This document shows, in pieces, positions 1 through 6,141 of a DNA stretch of 8,736 nt. The stretch comes from an uncultured Gammaproteobacteria bacterium (lineage in GTDB: Bacteria; Pseudomonadota; Gammaproteobacteria; Pseudomonadales; Azotimanducaceae_A). Within the stretch, counting starts at the first letter, position 1, and each line of letters begins with the position of its first letter. The notes under the pieces are model-generated. The model was not told the DNA's origin, did not search any database, and was given only the letters and a program-made list of their open reading frames with translations. Location of the stretch: contig CAJWZG010000113.1 of assembly GCA_913049565.1 (NCBI GenBank), positions 1 through 8,736 on the forward strand, given 5' to 3'. The translations under genes and the position numbers were made by a program.

Positions 1-1
1 T

Positions 2-451
2 CAATTGGACGTCGAAGCCAATGCCTTGTTAGTTAACTTCCTGCGAGAGCGTCTTGCGCTGACCGGCACACATGTGGGCTGCGACACCTCTCAATGCGGG
101 GCGTGCACCGTTCATCTTGATGGCAGGGCGGTAAAATCTTGCTCGGTGCTCGCAGTTCAAGCCAGCGGTTGCGAAGTTATGACCATTGAAGGTCTCGGCA
201 GCGTCGATGCGCTGCACCCGATGCAAGAGGCTTTTCGCGATTGTCATGGTCTGCAATGCGGGTTTTGCACGCCCGGCATGATTATGCAGGCGGTAGATCT
301 AGTGACCTATGAGGCCGATTTAGATGCTAAAGGTATCCGGCGCGGCTTGGAGGGCAATTTATGCCGTTGTACAGGCTATCAAAATATTGTTGAAGCAGTG
401 GCACAGGGTGCTGCTCGGCTGAAAGCCCAAGAGAGCGAGGCGAATCGATAA
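2..451 (+). CDS. (2Fe-2S)-binding small subunit of a xanthine/CO dehydrogenase-family molybdenum hydroxylase (5' partial)
   Basis: This is the electron-transfer subunit of a molybdenum hydroxylase, which passes electrons from the Mo-pterin site through two [2Fe-2S] clusters to the FAD subunit. Numbering from the TTG at 5-7 as residue 1, a plant-ferredoxin-type cluster is formed by C26, C31, C34 and C46 (motif [12 protein letters not shown]), and a second cluster by C85, C88, C120 and C122 (CGFCTPG and [11 protein letters not shown]). All eight cysteines are present. The frame is open to the left edge and the family normally has about 13-18 more residues before this point (a short beta strand with a VNG-type turn), so the true start lies outside the window and the TTG is not a credible start. 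The stop overlaps the next gene's ATG by one base (TAATG). The substrate cannot be told from this subunit. Family assignment is firm; CO as substrate is unsupported. Confidence 0.95.
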   Translation, partial: QLDVEANALLVNFLRERLALTGTHVGCDTSQCGACTVHLDGRAVKSCSVLAVQASGCEVMTIEGLGSVDALHPMQEAFRDCHGLQCGFCTPGMIMQAVDLVTYEADLDAKGIRRGLEGNLCRCTGYQNIVEAVAQGAARLKAQESEANR

Positions 452-1260
452 TGTACGCCTTTGCTTATCACCGGCCCGACAGCTTAAGCCAAGCGCGCGA
501 GCTCTTTGCACAAGCGGAAGACCCGATGTATCTCGGTGGTGGTATGACACTGATACCCACGATGAAACAGCGTTTGGCTGCGCCGTCCGACCTAATCGAT
601 CTGTCAGGTCTTGGCGAGCTTCAGGGCATCCAACGGCTAGACGCTGCGGGAAAAAGTGTTATTCAGGTTGGAGCGCTGACGCGGCATAACGAAGTGGTAG
701 CAAACCCGCTAATACAGCAGCATTTGCCGGTGCTCGCAACGGTTGCTGGAGCCATTGGTGATAATCAGGTACGTAATCGGGGCACCATCGGAGGGTCTAT
801 TGCGAACTCAGATCCTGCGGCGGATTTACCCGCAGCGATTTTGGGGTTGTGTGCGGATATCAATACTCAAGACCGACAAATTGCAGCAGATAGTTTTTTT
901 TGTGATCTCTTCGAGACGGCGTTGGCGGCAGATGATTTGGTGGTTAGCATTGACTTCAACTTGCCGATCCGTGCGACGTATCAGAAATTTCGTAATCCGG
1001 CCTCTGGCTATGCAGTGGTAGGTGTATTGGTTGCTGAGTTTGCAGATGGTTTTCGTGTCGGCGTAACCGGTGCCGGGCCCTGCGCTTTTCGTGCCTGCGC
1101 GCTAGAGGATGCGCTAAATCAATCGTGTTTGCCGGAGGTGGTCGATGATGTCGATGTGCCTGATGTTGGTTTCAATAGCGATCTGCATGCCTCGGCAGAG
1201 TACCGGGCGCATCTACTGAAAGTTCTTGCACGACGAGCTGTTATCGATCTCAATCGGTGA
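451..1260 (+). CDS. FAD-binding medium subunit of the same molybdenum hydroxylase (CoxM/CutM-like)
   Basis: This 269-residue protein is the FAD subunit that accepts electrons from the iron-sulfur subunit and passes them to an external acceptor. The two family FAD-binding signatures are visible: LGGGMTLIP (residues 28-36, the AGG-type loop) and TIGGSIANSDPAADLPA (112-128, preceded by VRNRG). The C-terminal CO-dehydrogenase flavoprotein domain spans about residues 173-265 and ends with the typical YRAHLLKVLARRAV helix, so the gene looks full length (family usually about 260-290). The start at 451 overlaps the previous stop by one base, implying translational coupling; the GAGG at 437-440 is a distant Shine-Dalgarno. 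An 8-T run (894-901) encodes the two Phe of DSFFC. No large Mo-binding subunit follows, so it would have to be upstream. The physiological substrate is unknown. Confidence 0.93.
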   Translation: MYAFAYHRPDSLSQARELFAQAEDPMYLGGGMTLIPTMKQRLAAPSDLIDLSGLGELQGIQRLDAAGKSVIQVGALTRHNEVVANPLIQQHLPVLATVAGAIGDNQVRNRGTIGGSIANSDPAADLPAAILGLCADINTQDRQIAADSFFCDLFETALAADDLVVSIDFNLPIRATYQKFRNPASGYAVVGVLVAEFADGFRVGVTGAGPCAFRACALEDALNQSCLPEVVDDVDVPDVGFNSDLHASAEYRAHLLKVLARRAVIDLNR

Positions 1261-1595
1261 TTTAGTCGTCAATCAAGGTGCCCAACTCAGCATTCATTTG
1301 CCAAAAAAAAGTTTTTCTCGCATTGATTTTGCCATCCCCCTTCCCTTAACGTTGGCACGCGCTTCTATCCGTTTCGAATACTCGAAGGAAGGAGACGCGA
1401 CAGACAGTTACGGCTCGGTAATCAAGCAATTAGGGTCGTCGGCCCGGCAAATGGCCAGTTTGAAATCCGAGAAAAAAAGAGGGGCGAAAAAGCGCAGTTT
1501 GGCGTTCTTTCAATGACAACATAGGACTTGATCCCAACCCATAGGGTTCTCGGCACGCAATGTGCCAAGCGGCGGGACAGGTACCGGAGGACAAT
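1261..1595. other. 335-base intergenic region ahead of panB
   Basis: No convincing gene is seen. A 96-codon open frame (1226-1516, TTG start) crosses it, but it overlaps the FAD-subunit gene by 35 bases, lacks a good ribosome site and ends in a Lys/Arg-rich low-complexity tail, so I do not call it. The stretch contains an A8-G-T5 tract (1303-1316). Seven bases downstream is a -35-like TTGATT (1323-1328), but the matching -10 (TTAACG, 1346-1351, 17-base spacer) is poor; an UP-element promoter here is possible and weak. Another weak candidate for panB is TTGGCG (1499-1504) with TAGGAC (1522-1527). Two short hairpins lie just before panB (separate entry). No G/C-rich stem followed by T residues was found that would end the upstream operon. 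Confidence 0.5.
1536..1566 (+). promoter_or_regulatory. Two small hairpins in the probable panB leader
   Basis: Two perfect 5-bp inverted repeats lie back to back: AACCC (1536-1540), loop ATA, GGGTT (1544-1548); and GGCAC (1552-1556), loop GCAAT, GTGCC (1562-1566). They end about 20 bases before the panB Shine-Dalgarno (GGAGG, 1586-1590). They could be leader RNA structure or the half-sites of a protein operator; stems this short also occur by chance, so function is unproven. Confidence 0.25.
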
Positions 1596-2384
1596 ATGAA
1601 TATTCACGATTTTCATCGTCGAAAGCTTGCATCAGAAAAAATTTCTATGGTGACCTGCTATGACTATTGGTCAGCGCAGCTACTCAACGATACCGAGATG
1701 GACACATTGCTCGTAGGCGATAGCCTTGCCATGGTGATGCATGGATTTAACAGTACTGTTCATGCGACTGTGCCGATGATGGCGACTCATATCGCCGCAG
1801 TGCGGCGCGGTGCACCAGACAAGTTTATTGTTGGCGACATGCCATTTCTGGCAGCGCGGCGAGAGCGCAACGAGGTTTTGGATGCCGTATGCGAGCTGAT
1901 GCAAGCCGGTAGTAATGCCATCAAAATCGAAGGCGCGGCAGGCCAGCTGGAAACGATAGCCCACGTTGTGGAGTCGGGTGTCCCAGTTATGGGGCATTTG
2001 GGTTTAACGCCCCAGTCTGTTGAGCGGCTGGGCGGGCATAAAGTTCAGGGTCGCACCGAATCCGATGCTGAGAAAATTTATCAAGATGCCATGGCGCTGC
2101 AGGACGCGGGCTGTTTTGCCATGGTGCTGGAGTGTGTGCCTCAAGCCCTCGGCCGGCAGATTACACGCAGCTTGGATATCCCGACGATTGGCATTGGCGC
2201 GGGTCTACATACCGACGGCCAAGTGCTAGTGCTGCAGGATATGCTGGGTATGTCGCCGAGCTTCAAACCAAAATTTTTGCGCCATTACTTTGATGGCCAT
2301 GGATTACTCAGCGACGCAGTAAACCACTTTCATCGTGACGTTAGTGGCGGTCTGTTTCCAAATTGTGAAGAGGTTTATCGGTGA
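1596..2384 (+). CDS. panB: 3-methyl-2-oxobutanoate hydroxymethyltransferase (ketopantoate hydroxymethyltransferase)
   Basis: PanB transfers a hydroxymethyl group from 5,10-methylene-tetrahydrofolate to 2-oxoisovalerate, giving ketopantoate, the first committed step of pantothenate synthesis; it is cytoplasmic. The 262-residue protein is close to the family's usual length. Expected Mg2+ ligands by family comparison are D42 (LLVGDSL), D81 (VGDMPF) and E112 (KIEG), with catalytic base E179 (VLECVP). The signature stretches GHLGLTPQSV (133-142), LGGHKVQGRT (145-154) and IGIGAG near the C-terminal third are intact. The ATG at 1596 is chosen over an upstream in-frame ATG (1560) because it has a good GGAGG Shine-Dalgarno (1586-1590, 5-base gap) and gives the normal N-terminus ahead of the VTCYDY strand. 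Its stop overlaps the panC GTG by four bases. Confidence 0.97.
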   Translation: MNIHDFHRRKLASEKISMVTCYDYWSAQLLNDTEMDTLLVGDSLAMVMHGFNSTVHATVPMMATHIAAVRRGAPDKFIVGDMPFLAARRERNEVLDAVCELMQAGSNAIKIEGAAGQLETIAHVVESGVPVMGHLGLTPQSVERLGGHKVQGRTESDAEKIYQDAMALQDAGCFAMVLECVPQALGRQITRSLDIPTIGIGAGLHTDGQVLVLQDMLGMSPSFKPKFLRHYFDGHGLLSDAVNHFHRDVSGGLFPNCEEVYR

Positions 2385-3184
2385 GAATCCTTACCTGCAT
2401 GGCCCAATGGCAATCGCTGCGGGCGAGTATGCCTCAGAGTCTTGGATTCGTGCCGACAATGGGAGCCTTGCATCAGGGCCACGTGTCATTGTTGAGCACC
2501 AGCGCGAGGGATAATGATTGCACCGTCTTATCGATCTACGTCAATGCGACTCAGTTCAACGACCCAGGTGATCTCGCCAAGTACCCCAGCACGCTTGAGG
2601 CAGACTTAGAGGCGGCGGAAAACGCAGGGGTGGACGTGGTCCTGCTACCGGACTACGGGCAGATGTATCGTGACGACTTTCGTTTTCAGCTGAATGAGAA
2701 CGATTTCTCTAATCGCCTTTGTGGCAGGGACAGGCCCGGTCATTTTGCTGGCGTGCTTACGGTGGTGATGAAGCTACTCAACCTTGTGCGACCTGATAAG
2801 GCCTATTTTGGGCTTAAAGATTTCCAGCAGTACACACTGATCAAGGATATGTGCGACACGTTCTTCTTCCCTACGGAAATTGTTGGCTGTCCAATTGTGC
2901 GAGAGGCAGATGGTTTGGCCATGTCCTCGCGAAACCGACTGCTTGATCGAGAGGGTCGCCAGTTAGCGAGCCGCTTTAATGTCCTGCTAGCAAACGCTTC
3001 GACGGATGAGGGTGCGCAACGGGCGTTGCAATCAGCAGGGTTTCAAGTGGCCTATGTTGAGACCCTAGGCGCCCGTCGCTGCGCGGCCGTTGTTCTTGGC
3101 CAGGGCGATGCGGCCATCAGACTGATTGATAATGTACCTCTAGGTTCGGATTTGCAGCATACGCCGATTGCAGGAGTTGCCTAA
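2381..3184 (+). CDS. panC: Pantothenate synthetase (pantoate--beta-alanine ligase)
   Basis: PanC joins pantoate and beta-alanine through a pantoyl-adenylate intermediate, using ATP. It belongs to the cytidylyltransferase-like superfamily. Of 267 residues, the HIGH-type motif is PTMGALHQGH (25-34), followed by YVNATQF (53-59), RPGHFAGV (118-125), the FGLKDFQQ ATP/pantoate loop (143-150) and the KMSKS-like READGLAMSSRN (174-185). The GTG start is preferred: AAGAGG (2368-2373) lies 7 bases before it, and it overlaps the panB stop as GTGA, indicating translational coupling; the next ATG (2399) has no ribosome site and would shorten the first beta strand. Two positions differ from the usual family pattern: Ala56 where Pro is normal (VNPxQF) and Leu145 where Glu is common (GEKD). 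The C-terminal domain is somewhat short (the family is usually about 280). The main active-site residues appear intact, so it is probably active. Confidence 0.96.
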   Translation: MRILTCMAQWQSLRASMPQSLGFVPTMGALHQGHVSLLSTSARDNDCTVLSIYVNATQFNDPGDLAKYPSTLEADLEAAENAGVDVVLLPDYGQMYRDDFRFQLNENDFSNRLCGRDRPGHFAGVLTVVMKLLNLVRPDKAYFGLKDFQQYTLIKDMCDTFFFPTEIVGCPIVREADGLAMSSRNRLLDREGRQLASRFNVLLANASTDEGAQRALQSAGFQVAYVETLGARRCAAVVLGQGDAAIRLIDNVPLGSDLQHTPIAGVA

Positions 3185-3969
3185 TGATCCTGGTGCTCGA
3201 TGTTGGCAACAGCCAGATTTTTTGTGGTGTTTTTCGTCAAGAGGAGTTGGTGAGCCAGTTCCGCTATGCCTCGACAAGCCGAGGCACGTCGGATGAGATT
3301 GGCGTCTTTCTGCGCAGTGCGCTGCGGGAAAATGGTGTCGACCCCGAAACAATAGACACAGTGGCAATATCGTCGGTTGTGCCAGAGGTCAACTACACTT
3401 TGCGGGCTTGTTGTCAAAAGTATTTTGCGATTGAGCCGATGATTCTCCGCCCCGGATTAAAGACTGGACTGAAGATCGGGTACAAAGATCCAAAGGAAGT
3501 GGGCAGTGACCGCATTGCCGATGCCATGGGTGCGGTAAAGTTGTTCCCTGACCGCAATCTGATCGTCGTCGATTTTGGTACCGCGACAACGGTATGCGCG
3601 ATTACTAAGGATCGCGTTTTCTTGGGCGGGAATATCATGCCCGGGATTCGCCTCGCCATGGAGGCTCTTGAGGCCAAGACATCTAAGTTACCTTCGGTGG
3701 AAATCAAGCCCACCCGTACGGCAGTAGGTAAAACGACGATCGAGAGCATCCAAAGTGGATTGTATTGGAGCAACGTAGGCATGGTGCGTGAACTGGCTTC
3801 GCGAATCACCAGGGAGGCGTTTGCTGATGACCCCCCCCTGGTTATCGCAACGGGTGGTTTTTCCAATTTGTTTCATCGAGAAGATCTTTTTGATCATGTG
3901 GTGACCGACCTCATATTAGTCGGCCTCATTGAAGCGTTAGCTCTCAACGGCTACATCGATCGCGATTAA
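3184..3969 (+). CDS. coaX: Type III pantothenate kinase
   Basis: CoaX phosphorylates pantothenate to 4'-phosphopantothenate, the first step of CoA synthesis. Type III enzymes belong to the ASKHA fold and are known to resist CoA feedback and to need a monovalent cation. In these 261 residues: phosphate-1 loop DVGNSQ (6-11), LRPGLKTGL (88-96), GSDRIADAMGA (107-117) with the putative catalytic base D109, VDFGTATT (129-136), GGNIMPG (148-154), the QSGLYW segment (190-195) and TGG (223-225). The start at 3184 overlaps the panC stop by one base, and AGGAG (3172-3176) sits 7 bases upstream. The N-terminus and the long SSVVPEV-type segment look like the Legionella/Firmicutes form rather than the shorter LDCGNS form of Pseudomonas; that is my impression from memory of the family. 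An 8-C run (3831-3838) falls in codons for DPPL. The next gene is convergent with a one-base gap. Confidence 0.95.
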   Translation: MILVLDVGNSQIFCGVFRQEELVSQFRYASTSRGTSDEIGVFLRSALRENGVDPETIDTVAISSVVPEVNYTLRACCQKYFAIEPMILRPGLKTGLKIGYKDPKEVGSDRIADAMGAVKLFPDRNLIVVDFGTATTVCAITKDRVFLGGNIMPGIRLAMEALEAKTSKLPSVEIKPTRTAVGKTTIESIQSGLYWSNVGMVRELASRITREAFADDPPLVIATGGFSNLFHREDLFDHVVTDLILVGLIEALALNGYIDRD

Positions 3970-3970
3970 G

Positions 3971-4744
3971 CTAAGACGATTCCGAATCCGTATATAACGC
4001 CTGCAGGCGACGCATCCCTTTAAGCCAACGGTCATAATCGGCAGTCTTGCGCTGCATGTATTCGACAACCTCCGGATGCGGCAGAACCAAGAAGCGTTCC
4101 TCGCGAAGGGTTTCAACGACGGCATCGACGGCCTGCTCGGGTTCAATCATACCGTCCACGCCGGCAACACCGGGGCCTGCTGCGGTCATCGCCGTGCGGA
4201 CCGCTTGCGGGCATAGCACAGAAACTTTAATTCCCTGATCGCCGTAGGTAATGGCGAGCCACTCTGCAAGCGCCACTGCGGCATGTTTAGTCACAGCGTA
4301 AGTGGCTGAGCCGATTTGGCTGAGTAGCCCCGCCGCAGATGCTGTATTGAGTAAATAGCCGCCGCCCCGAGCGATCATTTTGGGTACCAGATGCCGAGCG
4401 GCCCACACATGAGACATAGTGTTTACTTCCCAAATCTTTTGCCAAACATTGTCAGGTTCGAAAATGTCCTTGCCGACCCCGATACCTGCGTTAGAACAAA
4501 ACAAATCGATGGGCCCGAATTGGTTTTCCGTGTCGTTAATCAGATTGATCAGATCCTGCTCGCTGCTGACGTCCACTGCATGACCGACGCTGCCAATCTC
4601 ATCCGCCACCGCTTGGGCCCCATCACCGTTGAGATCTGCAACCACAACCTTGTTAGCGCCCTCGCGCGTAAAGCGCCTGCACATTTCTCGGCCTATGCCG
4701 CTGGCGCCGCCGGTGACCACGACAATCTTGTCTTTTAGTTCCAT
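3971..4744 (-). CDS. SDR-family NAD(P)-dependent oxidoreductase
   Basis: This is a 257-residue classical short-chain dehydrogenase. The Rossmann cofactor loop is TGGASGIG (11-18). Asp37 at the end of the second strand (VVVADLN) favours NAD(H) over NADP(H). NAG (85-87) stabilises the fold, and the catalytic tetrad is N108, S136, Y149 and K153 (YAVTK). Residues after about 190 form the variable substrate-binding lid (TAMTAAGPG), and the C-terminal tail is Arg-rich. The ATG at 4744 is chosen over in-frame starts 12 and 45 bases upstream because GGGGGTGG precedes it on this strand and it gives the normal N-terminus (MELKDKIVVVTGG). It is divergent from the MFS transporter, so the two may serve one substrate, and convergent with coaX. 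The substrate is not predictable; enzymes of this form often act on hydroxyacyl, alcohol or sterol compounds. Confidence 0.93.
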   Translation of the reverse strand: MELKDKIVVVTGGASGIGREMCRRFTREGANKVVVADLNGDGAQAVADEIGSVGHAVDVSSEQDLINLINDTENQFGPIDLFCSNAGIGVGKDIFEPDNVWQKIWEVNTMSHVWAARHLVPKMIARGGGYLLNTASAAGLLSQIGSATYAVTKHAAVALAEWLAITYGDQGIKVSVLCPQAVRTAMTAAGPGVAGVDGMIEPEQAVDAVVETLREERFLVLPHPEVVEYMQRKTADYDRWLKGMRRLQALYTDSESS

Positions 4745-4881
4745 TTCCACCCCCATCGCGTTTGATTTACGGCATCGATCTTTGTGCACGCCGCATAGAC
4801 CTATAATGTAGCTGATTCTATAGTGCGGGGCTGGCTCACTTTAAGGGTTCAGCGCATATCGGCCATTATCCGGAAATTGCT
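4745..4881. promoter_or_regulatory. Divergent promoter region between the SDR and MFS genes
   Basis: This 137-base region must contain the start signals of both flanking genes. On the plus strand, a perfect TATAAT (4802-4807) could serve the transporter, but the -35 at 16-18 bases upstream is poor, suggesting an activated or weak promoter. On the minus strand, TATAGA (reading down from 4823) with TTAAAG 16 bases upstream is a weak candidate for the SDR gene. The two -10 elements are joined by an inverted repeat, CTATA (4801-4805) and TATAG (4819-4823), which could be an operator overlapping both promoters, or simply the consequence of two AT-rich -10 boxes. Confidence 0.35.
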
Positions 4882-6141
4882 ATGTCCCAAGAAACCACAG
4901 CATCGGCAGTAACGGAGCGTTATGGCTGGGTGATTGTGGCGGCGTTGATGCTTATCCAAACCGTGAGTTCTGGTCTGGGTTTTTACAATATGTCCGTTTA
5001 CATCAATCGTCTGTCTTCAGAGTTGGCAGCTCCGGTTGGGCAGATTTCTTTCGCTGTTAGCCTGTTCTTTGTTGTTGGCGGAGTCGCCGGGCTGTATGTG
5101 GCGTCGCTTCTTAGCCGTTTTGCGGTGCGCACGATTATGATTATCGGTACGCTGATTGCTGCTGGGGCCTTAGGGAGTGTCGGTTTGGCGACAGAGGTTT
5201 GGCAGGTTTACGGGCTCTTCACACTTTTTGGTATCGGCAACGCGGGTATTTCTATTGTCGTGGCGACGACTTTAATCACCCAGTGGTTTCCAGGCCCTCA
5301 GCGTTCTATGGCGCTGGCGCTGGCCTCTACAGGTTTGTCGCTGGGGGGAGTGGTGTTAACGCCGCTCTCTGCCCACTTGATCACCACTCTGGGCGTTAGT
5401 CAGACCATGCCACTGTTGGGCTTGATTCTTGTGGTGATCGTAGTACCGCTGTGTTTCCTAATGCGACAGGCGCCCGGGGCGCAAATCGCCGCTGGCGCTC
5501 AAACCAAGACGGATAATGCCGCCTTGCTCACCTCCGCCGTGAACAGCCGTTTCTATGTGTTGCTGGCAGGAGCCTATGTTCTGATTATGGCCGCTCAAGT
5601 TGGCGGGATCTCACATTTGTATAGCCGCACGGAGCTTGTTGCGGATTTTGCAACCGCTGCCTACGCGGTTCAGGCGCTTTCTATTTGCAGCATCAGTGGG
5701 CGATTTGTTGGCGGCTGGCTGGTTACGCGTATTTCCATTCGCTCATTCGCCTTGGGTAACTTGTGCCTGCAGGTGATTGGTCTGACAAGTATCGCGTTTG
5801 CTTCGAATGGTATGTTTGCAGTGATTGCTGCTGGGTTGTTTGGTCTCAGCGTAGGCAATCTATTGATGACCCAGCCGCTTTGGCTGGCGCAGATTTATCC
5901 GCCTCAAATCTATGCACGGGTGTTCGCTCGGGCAAACGCTATCAGCGTTCTCGGCTTGGCATTTGGCCCCTATGGAATGGGCCTGATTTTTGATGCATCA
6001 GGCGGTGCTACCTACACTTATGCCTACATGGTGGGTGTGGCCTCATCGATGCTGGCATTGATCATCGTTTTCGTTGCCAGCGCTGGAAAACAGCCGCGTA
6101 TCTATCGAGACGTAACCCCCGAGGAGCAAGCGACGACCTAA
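4882..6141 (+). CDS. MFS transporter, 12 transmembrane helices (monocarboxylate/oxalate-formate-like group)
   Basis: This is a 419-residue inner-membrane secondary carrier. Hydrophobic segments fit twelve helices at about 14-35, 54-77, 84-103, 107-131, 141-165, 173-194, 223-243, 255-279, 287-307, 309-331, 347-371 and 377-401, with the usual polar central loop (195-222). The N-terminal YGWVIVAALMLIQ and the GRFVGGWLVTR stretch (273-283, the second-half motif-A equivalent) resemble the MFS group that carries monocarboxylates and oxalate/formate; that resemblance is inference and the substrate is unknown. The start follows a weak GGA (4872-4874). It is divergent from an SDR gene, and its stop overlaps the ATG of the following htrA-like gene by one base (TAATG), so the protease is probably cotranscribed and translationally coupled. 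Confidence 0.93.
   Translation: MSQETTASAVTERYGWVIVAALMLIQTVSSGLGFYNMSVYINRLSSELAAPVGQISFAVSLFFVVGGVAGLYVASLLSRFAVRTIMIIGTLIAAGALGSVGLATEVWQVYGLFTLFGIGNAGISIVVATTLITQWFPGPQRSMALALASTGLSLGGVVLTPLSAHLITTLGVSQTMPLLGLILVVIVVPLCFLMRQAPGAQIAAGAQTKTDNAALLTSAVNSRFYVLLAGAYVLIMAAQVGGISHLYSRTELVADFATAAYAVQALSICSISGRFVGGWLVTRISIRSFALGNLCLQVIGLTSIAFASNGMFAVIAAGLFGLSVGNLLMTQPLWLAQIYPPQIYARVFARANAISVLGLAFGPYGMGLIFDASGGATYTYAYMVGVASSMLALIIVFVASAGKQPRIYRDVTPEEQATT

Noticed and set aside
1352..1368. Sigma-54-like -24 element (TTGGCACG) upstream of panB.
   Set aside because: The -12 position reads TCTA instead of TTGC, lacking the required GC dinucleotide at the correct spacing.
1226..1516. A 96-codon open frame overlapping the FAD-subunit end and running into the gap before panB.
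   Set aside because: TTG start inside another gene, no Shine-Dalgarno, no recognisable motif and a Lys/Arg-rich low-complexity end caused by A-rich DNA.
1560..1595. An upstream ATG in frame with panB that would add 12 residues.
   Set aside because: It lies inside the second hairpin arm, has no ribosome site, and the next ATG has GGAGG at good spacing and gives the standard PanB N-terminus.
3414..3866. A 150-codon minus-strand open frame opposite coaX.
   Set aside because: It lies wholly within a well-supported gene and has no recognisable domains; typical antisense shadow.
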